Assembly: GCA_944548615.1 (NCBI GenBank)
Contig: OX155950.1
Coordinates: 33,463,170-33,527,169, forward strand
Reading direction: 5' to 3'
DNA from: Micropterix aruncella
Taxonomy: Eukaryota > Arthropoda > Insecta > Lepidoptera > Micropterigidae
Length of the DNA stretch: 64,000 nt
Made by a program: the position numbers and the translations under genes. This document shows, piece by piece, positions 45,975 through 57,000 of this stretch (positions are counted from its first letter, which is position 1; the number at the start of each line of letters is the position of its first letter). The notes beneath the pieces were generated by a model. That model was not told where the DNA came from. It ran no database searches and was given only the letters and a program-made list of their open reading frames with translations.

Positions 45975-46845
45975 ATTTCCCTCTGTCGGGAAAGTAATAC
46001 ATCACAAATTATCGGTTATAAAGATAGGATTTATTTACGTTAATTTTACGGGAGGATGTTCGGATTCCTCGCTTTTTTGCCGGAGCCATGTTAGTCTTTA
46101 ATTAAAAAAGTTTTGTTGACAGAACATTCCTGTTGCTGTCCTATTTCTGTGCGGAGTTTCGACGCTCGTTCGGGGTATTTTGTAGCTTTATTGTACCGAG
46201 GAGTGTAACATTTTCGTCGGGCGGATTTTGTGTTTCGCAAGGTTGAACTTTGTATTTTCCGCACCGCGCTACTTCGGGGCATGAACGTTGTCGATTAGTT
46301 ATGAATATAATAGAAGTTTAATATTTTATTTTGTCGGGAAATCGAGATAACTCAAAGCAATCTCATTAGGGAACGTTTTATAAAACTGAACAAAAAAGGG
46401 GATATAATTAGTGCGCCATTTTCAATTACGGATACTCGTCGTTATAATTAGTCTCGATAAGTTGACAATACGGTGGGCGCTTTGTATTCCAGAAATGTGC
46501 ATTTCCAATCGGGAGTAATGACGCTGTCAACCGCCTAAAGGCATTGTTTTGCGCCTAGTTGTAGCGTAGTTAGAGTAGGAGTTAACAACAGTAACTGCGA
46601 TGATATTTAGCCTTTCGCACTGGGGCGACCACAGAGCGGAAGCGGGAAATAGTAACGGGTTTATATGCTCTTATTTATAAATTGTTTTATGGGATGCTAG
46701 TTTAAACGTATTTTAAAGTATTTAAATAAATTACTGGCTTACTTAAATACACAGTCTTTTTCAATCGTTTACTTTAGTCATGATCAGTGTTAGAATTAAA
46801 TACAGAAAATCTCACGAAATCTGATCAACAATTTAAAGCAATAAA
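45975..46845. other. Non-coding, unassigned
   Basis: Mixed composition, with no motif or repeat partner recognised. Confidence 0.4.
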
Positions 46846-46848
46846 AAT

Positions 46849-47742
46849 TTTATTTATTTATTTATTTATTTTATTTATCCCTAGTATTACATGATTAAAT
46901 TTCCTATAGTAATTTTACATCATTTAGTCGTACATACAAAATGTGAACCCTGGAAATTTACTAAAGGTGCGGCTTCGGCGGGATTTTATCACCTCACTAG
47001 GCAGAGCCTGTATTGAGGTGATATTTAGTACTGCGTTCATCTGCCGGGTGTATAGGTAATTTATTTAATCTTGGGAGATCCTACAAGTGTATATTGTATA
47101 ACTATTATAGTATAGAGGTACATATATATATTAAACAAAAATATTTATTACATTAAATGAGATATAATATATATGGGAGATATATGAATACAGTTATGAG
47201 GCTAATGAGATAATAATAACAATAATAAGTAATATAAGTCATCTGTGCACCTATTTAATAACGTTAGTTACTAACGACTCACAGTGCTCCCTCGTCGAGT
47301 GTAACAACCATAATGTTACCAGTCTTTTGTAGTGAGCGTCATTTTGAATGATTGTAGCTTGGCCTAATTGCGTGGTAAATATGTTATGGAGTTTTTTTGC
47401 TAGGTAAATATAGTGTCTTTGTCCAAAGGTCGTTCTCATTTTTGGTTGTACATGTCTGTCTTTATGTCTTGTGTCGTGTCTATGGGCGTTACTGGTCGGC
47501 TTGCTGTTGTCCCGTTGGAGTTCTTTCCTGTAGCATATCAAGACCTGCCGTACGTATAGCTGTCTTGCATCCAACACCATAAAATCCCTGTAGAGCTGGT
47601 CACTGGAGTAGCGGTATGGCTTCCTGGCTATAACCCTAATCAAGGCCTTTTGGGCCTTTATCAGAGGATTCAGATTTGTTTTGGCCATACCACCCCAGCC
47701 TAGTTGTCCGTATATTAGCAGAGATTGAGCTAAAGCGTAATA
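46849..47742 (-). mobile_element. LINE 3' end with (TTTA)n tail, family B relative
   Basis: (TTTA)n at the left edge, a 3' UTR containing aggcagagcctgtattgagg, and RT coding sequence reaching 47742. There its truncated 5' end meets the 3' end of the next LINE. Upstream of the annotated frame the minus strand still reads YALAQSLLIYGQLGWGG. Confidence 0.8.
47251..47688 (-). pseudogene. LINE reverse transcriptase C-terminus
   Basis: 145 residues: IKAQKALIRVIARKPYRYSS (residues ~10-29), LYRDFMVLDARQLYV, the RHDTRHKDR box (cf. DTRNK in family A), and FGQRHYIYLAKKLHNIF near the C-terminus. This order marks the RT thumb/C-terminal domain of Jockey/CR1-type LINEs. The frame stays open upstream to about 47742. 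Catalytic palm and endonuclease are missing. Confidence 0.85.
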
Positions 47743-48690
47743 TATTCAAATTCAAATTATTTATTGAGTTAAAATTATGGGTACATTCAATATACAAAAG
47801 TCTTAACCTAACTAGGCTGCCGCCTGTTCCAAGGTAGACAATTTATTTTAGTTATCCTAAGAAATCTATAATATTATATTTATATAAATAATCAAAATCA
47901 TACTTAATGTAACAGAAATATCTTAATTACCTAATAAAAATTCGTAAGAAAATGTCATGAAAATTGTCAATATTATTTTATTTTAAAACATGATAAAAAT
48001 TAATATATATTTATATATGTATTAAATAATATGTATTAATAATATACAAAATAAATTCACAAAAATTAAAATAAAATTACGTTTAGAAATCATCAATTTA
48101 TATTACTACATATACTATTATGTTTTTATTATAAAAATTTTAGAGATTCAATTATTTAATAATGTTTTCAATATCTGCATATGTACAATTTAAGAGGTAG
48201 GCACTCAAACTATTTTTAAATTTATATGATATTTTAATGCCTTTAATGTTAGGTGGTAGGCAATTATAAAATTTGGGGGCAAGATAAGAGAAACTGGATT
48301 GGCCAAAAGCGGATCTCCTGAGTGGTATTGCAAAATTTGTTTGTGCCGATCTTCTTGTTACACGAGATTGCTGGCTTTTTTTCTGTTCTCCTAACTCACT
48401 CTGGAATTTAGTGAGAGTTACCAGCACAAACATTTTTCTCACACTCAACACTCTATACTCTCGGAAAAGGTCATCGGAAGAATATGTTTGGGGTTTTTTA
48501 TTGATCACCCTCAGTATAGCTTTCTGCGCTTTGTAAAGGGTGGGATATCGTCCTCAAGACATTGATTTCAAAGACGTTTCGAATATTTTTAAATACATAC
48601 ATTAGTTTTCTCATTCTTGACGCTGTGATGTCAACATGGTCATACCATTTTAGGTGTTTGTCAATAGTGATTCTTCAATCTGAAAGGCTA
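47743..48690 (-). mobile_element. LINE 3' end, second of two abutting copies
   Basis: The 3' end at the left (attcaaattcaaattattta), a 3' UTR with aactaggctgccgcctgttc (related to 63125-63150), then RT coding. Beyond the main frame the minus strand reads HLKWYDHVDITASRMRK and a further 20-odd residues in another frame up to about 48670. The copy therefore extends further 5' but has lost a segment and its frame. Confidence 0.8.
48152..48508 (-). pseudogene. LINE reverse transcriptase C-terminus
   Basis: 118 residues: VINKKPQTYSSDDLFREYRV at the start corresponds to the VIARKPYRYSSDQLYRDF segment of the adjacent copy. It is followed by RVTRRSAQTNFAIPLRRSAF, FGQSSFSYLAPKFYNCLP and a terminal KFKNSLSAYLL helix. 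The two neighbouring copies are related but clearly different subfamilies. Confidence 0.85.
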
Positions 48691-48694
48691 CACA

Positions 48695-49195
48695 ATAAAC
48701 CTCAGCTATCTTAAAATGTTAAAACTTTTCAAAGAATTCGAACCATGCGAACAATGCATCCCACACACATTAGTGCTATTCTTGCACTTTGCGAGTAATA
48801 AAGTTTAAAGACAATTACCGTCGATATATAAGGGCCTATATAGGCCTTTCGCGCTCGAAAATGACCTCTTCAATACTTTCCGATGTGACCGATCCCGCAA
48901 AGAATATTAGCGTGCTATTCTCTCGCATACTGTCCAATATATTGCTGTCTCTGTCACATGTTTTTGTTATGACCCAACTCATTTGCACCTGAGGGTATAT
49001 CTAGGCCCTGTATATTGCTGGAAGGAAAGTGTTGCGGCCAGCGCTTGATATCACATTTGAAATCGGTTAACTAATTATTTTGCAGGATTTTTATAATTAA
49101 ACGCATGGATCTTTTCTGATTTGGTATAAAAATAAGGTTAAGAGGTAATATAGATGTTAATTAGTAGCATGCTCGCATATATAGTTAGGTGTTTC
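48695..49195. other. Non-coding, unassigned
   Basis: No motif recognised. The frame 48789-48992 is unremarkable. Confidence 0.4.
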
Positions 49196-49197
49196 AA

Positions 49198-49942
49198 TCT
49201 ATACTAATATTATAAAGAGGTAAAGTTTGTGACGTTGTAGGAAGTAATCTCTGGATGTACTGAACCGATTTTGAAAACTCTTTTACCAATAGAAAGCCAC
49301 TTTATTTGTGTGTGTCATAGGCTATACATTAATCCGAAAAATGAAAAGACTTTTTCGTGGTAGTCGGATTTGCAAAGTAAGTCGGAGAATAAGCGGTCGA
49401 ACGAAAACGTTTCTAACTAACGCTGCCTTAACGATGAGAGATATATGATTAAGTTCTAAAGAAAAGTTGTAGAGCTTGATAATGCCTACAAAAACGTCAA
49501 CGACAGCATATGTCTAACTTTTATATTTAAGTCACAAAAAGTAGTATTTTATATTTTAAAAATAATTTAAATCGTTAGGTCATGTTTATTGGTCATATTA
49601 GCAATAATTATGAATTATTATCAAAATAAGTAAATTTATCGTCTCAAGTGTTTAAAACAAAAGACTTTTCCCTTTTACTGCATATAATTTCCCTTTTACT
49701 GCATAAATAATTAAAGAGATAATATGCTCACAAATAAGACACTCACAAAAAGACACTCACAAATAACGGTATCATAGTCAAATTGGCATGCAAATACATA
49801 CATAAATATGCAGTAAAAATATAACCCTTCTTTTGGCAGTCAGGAAATAAATCATAGCACTCAGTACTAACCGAACCACACTCATAATTTTATCACAGGT
49901 AAAAAGTTTTACCGCCCAACGAAGTGGGCACGGGTCAGCTAG
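49198..49942 (+). mobile_element. Helitron-type non-autonomous element, copy H2
   Basis: 5' terminus TCTATACTAATATTATAAAG preceded by A. 3' terminus is a hairpin GCCCA-acgaag-TGGGC, then acgggtcag and CTAG, followed by T. Insertion between A and T, a 5' TC, a 3' CTRR and a subterminal hairpin are the Helitron hallmarks. It carries no Rep/helicase, so it would need a helper. An internal cccttttactgcat duplication distinguishes it from H1. Confidence 0.88.
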
Positions 49943-49944
49943 TT

Positions 49945-50360
49945 ATATATAAATTAACTGATTGTATACGAAATTGAGAGATTAGAAATCGTATTAATGT
50001 ATTAGTAAGAAAATTCCGTAATGTACCTATCTGTAATTCAAATAGAAGTAATTATTTAAGGTAGGCTTAGATACTTACTTAAAAATAATTAATTATGAAT
50101 AAGCCAGAATGGGCGTTAAAAATCTAAAGTCGTTGTCGTTTCTAAAATAGAGCAGCTAGAGGCCTCAAAGTGAATTTAGCGGCCTCCGGAAAGCACTCAG
50201 ATAAGGTGCCGCAATTTTCTATGTGTGGTAGCTTCGTTTAGACCAGGCTCGGGCGAATTAATTTGAAATTATGTAGATAAAGAATCAAAATAAAGACCAC
50301 CTGTATCCGAAATAGTGATGCTTTGTTTCTCTTCTCTTTGTTTCTCTCGCCTGCAAATCT
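49945..50360. other. Non-coding, unassigned
   Basis: AT-rich, with nothing recognised. Confidence 0.4.
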
Positions 50361-50364
50361 TCAG

Positions 50365-51084
50365 TCAGGTTAAATTACATATTTTCTCTCTCCAAAAACG
50401 AGCCATAAGAATATTGATAAACCTTAACCATAATGAATCATGTCGTGGTCACTTCAAAAATCTCAGTATTCTAACGATACCATAAATTTATTATTAAAAA
50501 CATAGGAAAGTTGAAGACCCAAAAAGAAATTCACTCGCATTTCACCAGATGTATGCACAATTTAGCATTACCCCGTCCATCTCTGGAATTATTCAAAAGG
50601 GATCCAATACAATACAATAGGGTGTGTTACAATAAACTGCCTTAGAATATTAAAATTATATGTAGAAACGGAAAAATAGCCCAATTTAAATCGAAATTAA
50701 AAGGCTACCTTATTGCGAGAGAATTACATAATATTAACGAATTATAATTAGATGACTGACAATTTCCATCTCGATTTTATTTATTTAACTGGACAGTTGT
50801 ACCATTTTATTTATTATTATATTATTATTATTATTTCTAATTGTCTCCGATAATCAATTATGTTTCTTATTTGTAGGACCATTTAATTTTAATATTATAA
50901 TTTCATTACTAACTGTAGTTATAAATATCTAATAATAATTACTATTATAAATTTTGTGGTGAGTCTCTTATGAAATATTTAGTATCCATTTTAAAGTTAT
51001 TTTAACATTAAGGGGCTATATAAAGTGTCTAAACAAACTATGTAAAAGTTTTTGAAGACAATAAATGTGATTTGATTTGATTTG
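50365..51084 (+). mobile_element. LINE 3' end with (GATTT)n tail, degraded
   Basis: Plus-strand LINE: decayed RT C-terminus (50370-50750), an AT-rich 3' UTR, and a gatttgatttgatttga tail ending near 51084. Confidence 0.75.
50370..50750 (+). pseudogene. LINE reverse transcriptase C-terminus with stops
   Basis: One frame reads LQKRAIRILINLNHNESCRG, FKNLSILTIP, then stops. Another frame gives YNKLP, stop, NIKIICRNGKIAQFKSKLKG and YLIARELHNINEL. These are the thumb-region QKRAIR motif and the terminal FKSKLKGYL motif of a Jockey/CR1-type RT. At least three stops and one frameshift separate them, so it does not appear as a long open frame. Confidence 0.75.
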
Positions 51085-51089
51085 ACAAC

Positions 51090-51985
51090 CAGTTACATAT
51101 AACTAAAGCGATGTTGTTCACACATTCAAATCTGAAATATGAGATCCTAGTTAAGCAATTTAAATATAAATACACCCCATCTCCAAACCACTGTCGACCT
51201 TAAAAATACCGCTCCCGCTTTCGCTTGAAAGTGTGACCGCATTCTCGTAGAACTTTGTAGGAACTAAAGCACGGATGCTGATCGACTCGACGCCCAGCAC
51301 GATATCCTATAAATTGTGCCGAGTCTTGTTGACCTGACAACGTAATAATGTGGTCGAGTCGTAATGACGATTTACTGCTTTTAAAGTGGACAATGCACAA
51401 TTGGAATCGTACGTCATTGTCGCCATATTATGTCACATCAGCTCTTATACATAAATTAATGCCTACACAGAAGAACCCAAAGATGGCGTGATTTAGTTTA
51501 TCGGCTAAATAACTCACTTAAAGGGATTACTTGAGTAATCACTGATAAATACATTTATTTAATGATATTTTATCTTCCATAGCATAACTTTCTCTTGGAT
51601 CACAACAATAATAGTGTCGTCTGCTAGACTCCTAGTTCGAGTGTAAAGTTCCAGTCATGATTTTCCCTAGATGTAGCAGTAAGTATTCCGCAGAATTATA
51701 TTTCCAACGGAACTTTGGAAGAATAGACGACGAGGACAAGACGCCCAGAGTCGTCTCGTCGCAGCTTGCAGTGGCTTTCAGCAGTGACAGTTTGATTTAT
51801 GGGACTTTTGAAACAGTGCGAATACGTCTTTGATAGGCACTACTGAATAAGATCATTTGCGGTGGGGTTCGTGACATATGTATCTGTTTGAATAAATAAA
51901 TATTTGGAGATATTTCGAAATAGATTATTGAATCAATATATCATTATATATCCTTCTAGCCGTATTCGGCCGTAGCGATTGCATT
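51090..51985. other. Non-coding, unassigned
   Basis: No gene or repeat partner recognised. The minus frame 51200-51400 has no motif. Confidence 0.4.
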
Positions 51986-51991
51986 CTAGAT

Positions 51992-52436
51992 TCTTTTTTT
52001 TTTATTGTTGGGGGTTTTGCTGGTGAGCCCTCAGGTGACTGATGTAGCCGATCTTGGCTTTGAATGTGCGTGCACATTTGGCGCAAGTCAAGACACCATC
52101 GACGTAATTATACTTTATGGCCGCCGGTGGTCGGGCCTTTAGTTCGTCGCGCTTGGCATCTAAGTCGAGCAGCCTCTTCTTTTCAAAATCATCTATATTG
52201 CCCTGCACTAGCAGTCTCCATCCTGGGCGATCTTTCTCTTTACTCTCCCACTGAGAGGGTTCAATGTTGCACCTTTTCATATGCCTCTTCTGAGTATCCT
52301 TGTATCTGAGTAGCTGGCCGCCTTGTTTCCGCTTGCCGTTCTTTAGTTCAGCGTAAAAGATACGCTTTGCCACTCTCTCATCAGGCATACGGGAGACATG
52401 TCTGCACCATCTCATGAGATGGTGCGGATATATCAT
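51992..52436 (-). mobile_element. Zinc-finger-bearing LINE 3' terminus
   Basis: The coding end is followed at once by a ~10-nt A tail that begins with the stop codon, so there is essentially no 3' UTR. The 5' truncation point lies at or beside a perfect 22-bp palindrome (52404-52425). Confidence 0.75.
52002..52436 (-). pseudogene. LINE RT C-terminus with C2H2 zinc finger
   Basis: 144 residues: [20 protein letters not shown] near the start, [34 protein letters not shown] and [10 protein letters not shown], then a C2H2 finger (CAKC, 12 residues, H, 3 residues, H at residues ~118-138). This order occurs at the C-terminus of an invertebrate LINE group whose proteins end in a single zinc finger. 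The N-terminal endonuclease and RT palm are absent. The frame is intact up to the truncation, suggesting a younger insertion than the other LINEs. Confidence 0.8.
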
Positions 52437-52439
52437 TAC

Positions 52440-53985
52440 AATGAAATTGAATCTTGGTAATGCGTCTCAGTTATCTATTAAAAACCGACCCATTACTTAT
52501 GTGGTTTTTGGTTAGGCTTAACCATTTGTACTATCTAGCCACATCAATTCTATGTAATCTTTTGCCTAGCTTAATCCTAATTTATCATGCTCCATATTTC
52601 TTTCAGCGAGCCCTTTCTTTTGAGTTAGTTTATACTTCTCTTTCCTTGGTTTAGCTAGAATTCTTCTGTCCTTTGTGTCTAAGAAGTTATACGGTTGATT
52701 AAATATATTATGTTTATTTTCATCTTGATATATATTTTGTTTACCTTCTAAGTATCAGATTTTCAAGGGTTTCACTTATCGACGCGTGGCGCTGCATTAT
52801 CGATATTTAATTTGGAATTTGGTTTATTAGAAAAGATACGTATTCTTATTTATATCATGTTTCCTACCTATGCGTAATGTAACATTACTTCTGTTTTGAT
52901 TATACCTGGATGTAGTTACCTGTTAGAAGAAAGTTGCCTATATCTAGATGTCTTGTATCGAAAGTACTTTCATTTTGATCTAAAATACGTTATTACATAA
53001 TTCGAACAGAAATTGCATTAGGATAATAAGTATATTTACTCTTAGCTTGGCTGTATATATTGTTTCATTTAAAATTTTACATTTCGTACTAGTTTTCTTG
53101 CATCGTTTTGGTTTTTTCTTAACCCTGTTGGTACATTTTGACCATAAAAGGTGCTAAGTTATTATGATTTACTGTTGCTTCATGTTGCTTTGTTTTGCTT
53201 TAATGCAATCTGCTAGTACGGAAAGTTATTGCTTTACGCCTGTGGGGGAATGAAATCTTTAGCCTTTTCCCATTGTAGCTTCTTTTCGGCCTTTGATTAG
53301 TTGATTTAGTCTATACGATTAACGAAGTGGTATATATGGACACTATGGGGTCTATTTAAACTTACAGATGCTGCTTGTCAGCAGGAAAACAATTAAGGAT
53401 CCACGTGAACGTACGTTGAGAAAAAAAATGGATTGATTTTTACATTGTGTTATTACGTTTCTATACAAAATAACAATATTTCAATCGTAATTTTGTTGAA
53501 TTACAAGGAATTTTGTTGAAACTCCATTACTCGATTATATGTATCAACATTTTCCGTACGGTTAATACGGAAATAATAGTGTACTGTAGATTCATGTGCC
53601 CGACTATATCCGTTCGTATCCTACTACATACTGTCATGTTCGAAGCGAGATTCCAAATTTCGCGACGTAATGGAATAACATCATCTTTTAACATTACGAC
53701 ACGGTAACTACCGTCACGTTAACAAAGTTATGCGTCATGTTAATTCATACGTATGGACCACAGTCCGAGTTATATACGTAATCCTTGTTGGAACATGCGT
53801 ATTTCCGTGTATTACATCGTTATATTTTTCTCAGTGTACTACATGTATGCAGTTATTCATCATCATCATCATGTAGGCGTTCCGTAAATGTCTTATTGCA
53901 CCTAAAAGAGATTCCCTCCCAGATAATAGATACGGCTTCCAGGCCGTGCGCTACCATTTTCAGCGTCAATATCATTTGACGCCAC
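52440..53985. other. Non-coding, unassigned
   Basis: AT-rich, with no gene recognised. A short (CAT)n run lies near 53857-53873. Confidence 0.4.
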
Positions 53986-53989
53986 ATCT

Positions 53990-54715
53990 TGCGGTGTCAA
54001 CTACAACGGGCGAGCCCGTCACCACAGGACGTTTTAACGATTAGTCGTTCTATCGCCCTGCAGTGAACGTAGAGACTTTGGACAGTACATTCTACGTCCA
54101 GCTACGTCAACAACCCGTGAGAGTCCAACGCCTTACCGCGAGTTAGCCAGGAGTAACCCGGCGGGCTCGAGATACTCGCGCCCTCACTTCCAATTGTGAC
54201 CAGATTTCTCCGGTCTCTCGATTGGTACCGAGTTCGAGGTCGCTTGCGCGGTCCTCTCCCTTATGAAGCGGTGAAACGGAGAGCACAACCGATTGGAGCA
54301 AACCCCGCACGGTGCGCAGACCGTACAATCTTCGCGGACCAAGGCGTCCTTTGCCCGCCTCTCACCCGGGATCGGATGGCCAATGGTCAATTCCAGAGCA
54401 GTCGCCATAAGGTACGCAACCACCCCCGCTCTATAGGAAACAGTACAGTTCCCAGACTCCCCCGACTGTTAGTCGGAGAGCACAACCGATTGGAGCAAAC
54501 CCCGCACGGTGCGCAGACCGTCCAGGGGCGCCAGAGGTTTGATTCCCAGGGGAGACTGGTTGACCCAGTGTCCTACCCAGGACTCGCACCCCATGCGAGG
54601 AGGCCGTCGGATGGGTGTTGACCCGTGAGTGTGACCGACCCTGGACACATGGGTCATCGTGGCCAACTCATCATGGGCCCGTTAGCCCCCAAAAACGACG
54701 CCACAGACAAGACAC
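53990..54715 (-). mobile_element. Family X GC-rich repeat, copy X5 with internal duplication
   Basis: Minus-orientation X: gtgtcaactacaacgggcga, gcccgtcacc, gttttaacg, gagtccaacgccttaccgcg, gtgaccagattt, ggtcgcttgcgcgg, then ggcgtcctttgcccgcctc and further to the far X end near 54715. The far end extends past the start seen in X1 and X2. A 48-bp segment occurs twice. Frames on both strands (54196-54621 plus, 54184-54423 and 54469-54666 minus) are shadows of GC content. Confidence 0.8.
54277..54521 (+). repeat. Exact 48-bp direct repeat inside X5
   Basis: 54277-54324 and 54474-54521 are identical (both start cggagagcacaaccgattgg). Comparison with X8 places only the second copy in its ancestral position. 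Confidence 0.9.
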
Positions 54716-54729
54716 GAGCAAAAAAAACA

Positions 54730-55385
54730 GGCTGAATAGAACCGGCCGCTCTATACAAAATGCCCACATGTAAGAACAAAATTAATACCGGCCAAGCGAA
54801 CAAAATGAATTTGACTTTTATGGTTTCCGCGTTCGTAGCGATGCTGACGGCCAGACAGACGGGCGAGCGGCGGAAGGATTAGTCCGACTTACTTGCAGCT
54901 TTTTTTTTCATTTTATTACCGCGTGTAGATTTGTAACGGGGGAGTGTTTCAGTGCAATTTCACGCCGGATCTTTTTGCAAATTCACCGCGGCGCATTCGA
55001 ACGCTTTCACGGATGAATTCTTGGATTGCGGAAAATAAGGGATTACCGCTGTTGTAACGCGGATTCAATTCTTGTATCGTGGCGTACTTTGCAGCTTGCA
55101 TTTAGCAAAAAGTGGAGGTTTTGATACACGATTTTGGAAAGAAACATGGGGGCACTTTGATAGATTTTAGTATATAATAGTTTATTAAGAACTGTACGTA
55201 GGTCATACAAAATAAATGGATGCTATGATAAATTATGCACTATACAGTTTACCTCTAAGGTGTACAATATTTTCTATAATTAAATATACTTTACTTCATT
55301 CATAGTGTACGTAAGAAAATCATAATAAATACATAAACGTCTTAGAACTCTCGCTTGAAAACATAATACTAAAATAAATAACAAA
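54730..55385. other. Non-coding, unassigned
   Basis: Nothing recognised. Confidence 0.4.
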
Positions 55386-55389
55386 AAAC

Positions 55390-55990
55390 GTGATAATCAC
55401 TTATAATAAATTAAATTTACATTGTCATCACAAAGTGAGTTAAATTGAGAAAAAAACAAATACTCATAACTATCTGGCAAGTAAATATATTAAAGAATAA
55501 AAAATACGACTGTGGTTACAGAAAGTGAACGACTGTATTTAAAATTATTTTATTATGGTTTTTTATGAAATACATATTTATGGTAGGTACATATATGTCT
55601 CTGGAATATACCCAACCAGACCTTTTATTTGACACTAAACACGGATATTTAGACATTTAGACAACTACTTACTTGAAATTAGAACAGTTAAGGTACCCTA
55701 TGACATCCCTCGAGATGATATAACGATTTTAACGATATCAGACACTACTAAATCGGTTCATGCGTTTAGAAGTTATCGCGGAATAAAGAAACGGAAAACA
55801 TACATAGATGAACGCTGAACACTCCTTTTTTGTTAGGCCTACGTGTAAAAAGAATAAAACGAGATAATCACATTTAATAAATTAAATCTAATGTCAACAC
55901 AGAGTTAAATATAAGAAAAAAAAATAATAATATACAAAAATAAGAAGATAACAATAATCTATCTACTAAATAATAAAGTATGGTAATTAA
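55390..55990. repeat. Diverged direct repeats flanking W5
   Basis: About 110 bp beginning gataatcac and aataaattaaat at 55390-55500 recurs at 55862-55975, on either side of the W5 copy. Confidence 0.5.
55498..55852 (-). mobile_element. Family W dispersed repeat, copy W5
   Basis: Reverse complement of W1/W3: aaaatacgactgtggttaca at the left, cacggatatttagacattta in the middle, gaaacggaaaacatacatag and the gttaggc start motif at the right. Confidence 0.8.
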
Positions 55991-56545
55991 CCAAAGGAAT
56001 AAATCCAAAGTAAATAGAAAACATATAAAAAAAGATATGGTATAAAAATATTAATAAGAATAATAAATATATTCATAACTAATACCTAGGGATTATCACA
56101 GTAATTTGACGTTATTCTTATTTTAAATATCAATTTGAAGTTGAATTAAGATGCTCTCCTGAAATTATTAAAATATCTACGGTTTGTCAGAAAATAAGGC
56201 TAGAATTAATCGAGTTTGTATTTAACATCGAGCTTAGAATTATGATATAAAAGATATGTATGATCATAATCGCATATTCGTTATTTTACAGATATTTTTA
56301 GAAGTTTTGAATACGTAATTTCTATGTCAATGTAGTTATTATCTGAAACGGAAAAATGTGCCTCAAATATTGCTCCAAAATGTACAAATATCTCAGTTCT
56401 GCAATAAAATCACACCTAACTGCCATGTTATAAGATGAAATACATGCTAAAATCTCTTTTGGTGGTTTAGTCAAAATGGGCATGGTCCTTTCGTGTTATT
56501 TTTAGACAATACGGCCAAACTATTATAGTATAGTAGTGTATAGTG
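55990..56545. other. AT-rich non-coding
   Basis: Nothing recognised. Confidence 0.4.
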
Positions 56546-56548
56546 TAA

Positions 56549-56809
56549 AGGTGTCTACATCAAGTAACCATACGTTTGGAATTATTGTGGTTGCATGAGC
56601 GTGAGCTTCGATATTCGAGTACAAACAATGCAGTACTAATGGACAATGACTTTGATGGTATTTGTCCTGTCGCGGTCAACATGCATGCCGGCTGTCAAAC
56701 TGAAACGCTATCACCGAAGCCACATGGCATATATCCAGATAAATGTATTGACATTAACGGAGACTCGATGCATTTGTTCGATTTCGATCCGATTGCTCCA
56801 GTTAAGTAG
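56549..56809 (+). CDS. Uncharacterised coding-like frame
   Basis: Open from 56549 to the stop at 56807-56809, with no ATG at the 5' end. If real it would be a terminal exon or a TE remnant. The peptide is acidic and has ordinary amino-acid usage, unlike the compositional frames around it: MDNDFDGICPVAVNMHAGCQ, then TETLSPKPHG and a terminal HLFDFDPIAPVK. No convincing 3' splice site was found upstream. I do not recognise a family. Confidence 0.25.
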   Translation, partial: RCLHQVTIRLELLWLHERELRYSSTNNAVLMDNDFDGICPVAVNMHAGCQTETLSPKPHGIYPDKCIDINGDSMHLFDFDPIAPVK

Positions 56810-56839
56810 CTTAATTTAGATTTTCATGCGTTGTATCAT

Positions 56840-56997
<158 letters not shown>

Positions 56998-57000
56998 AAG

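Noticed and set aside
54474..54560. tRNA-like signals (ggtttgattcc B-box-like) in X5
   Set aside because: No plausible A box at correct spacing and no cloverleaf; absent from other X copies.
54196..54621. 141-residue plus frame and two minus frames in X5
   Set aside because: Not open in other X copies; apparent peptide similarity between the two minus frames comes from the 48-bp direct repeat.
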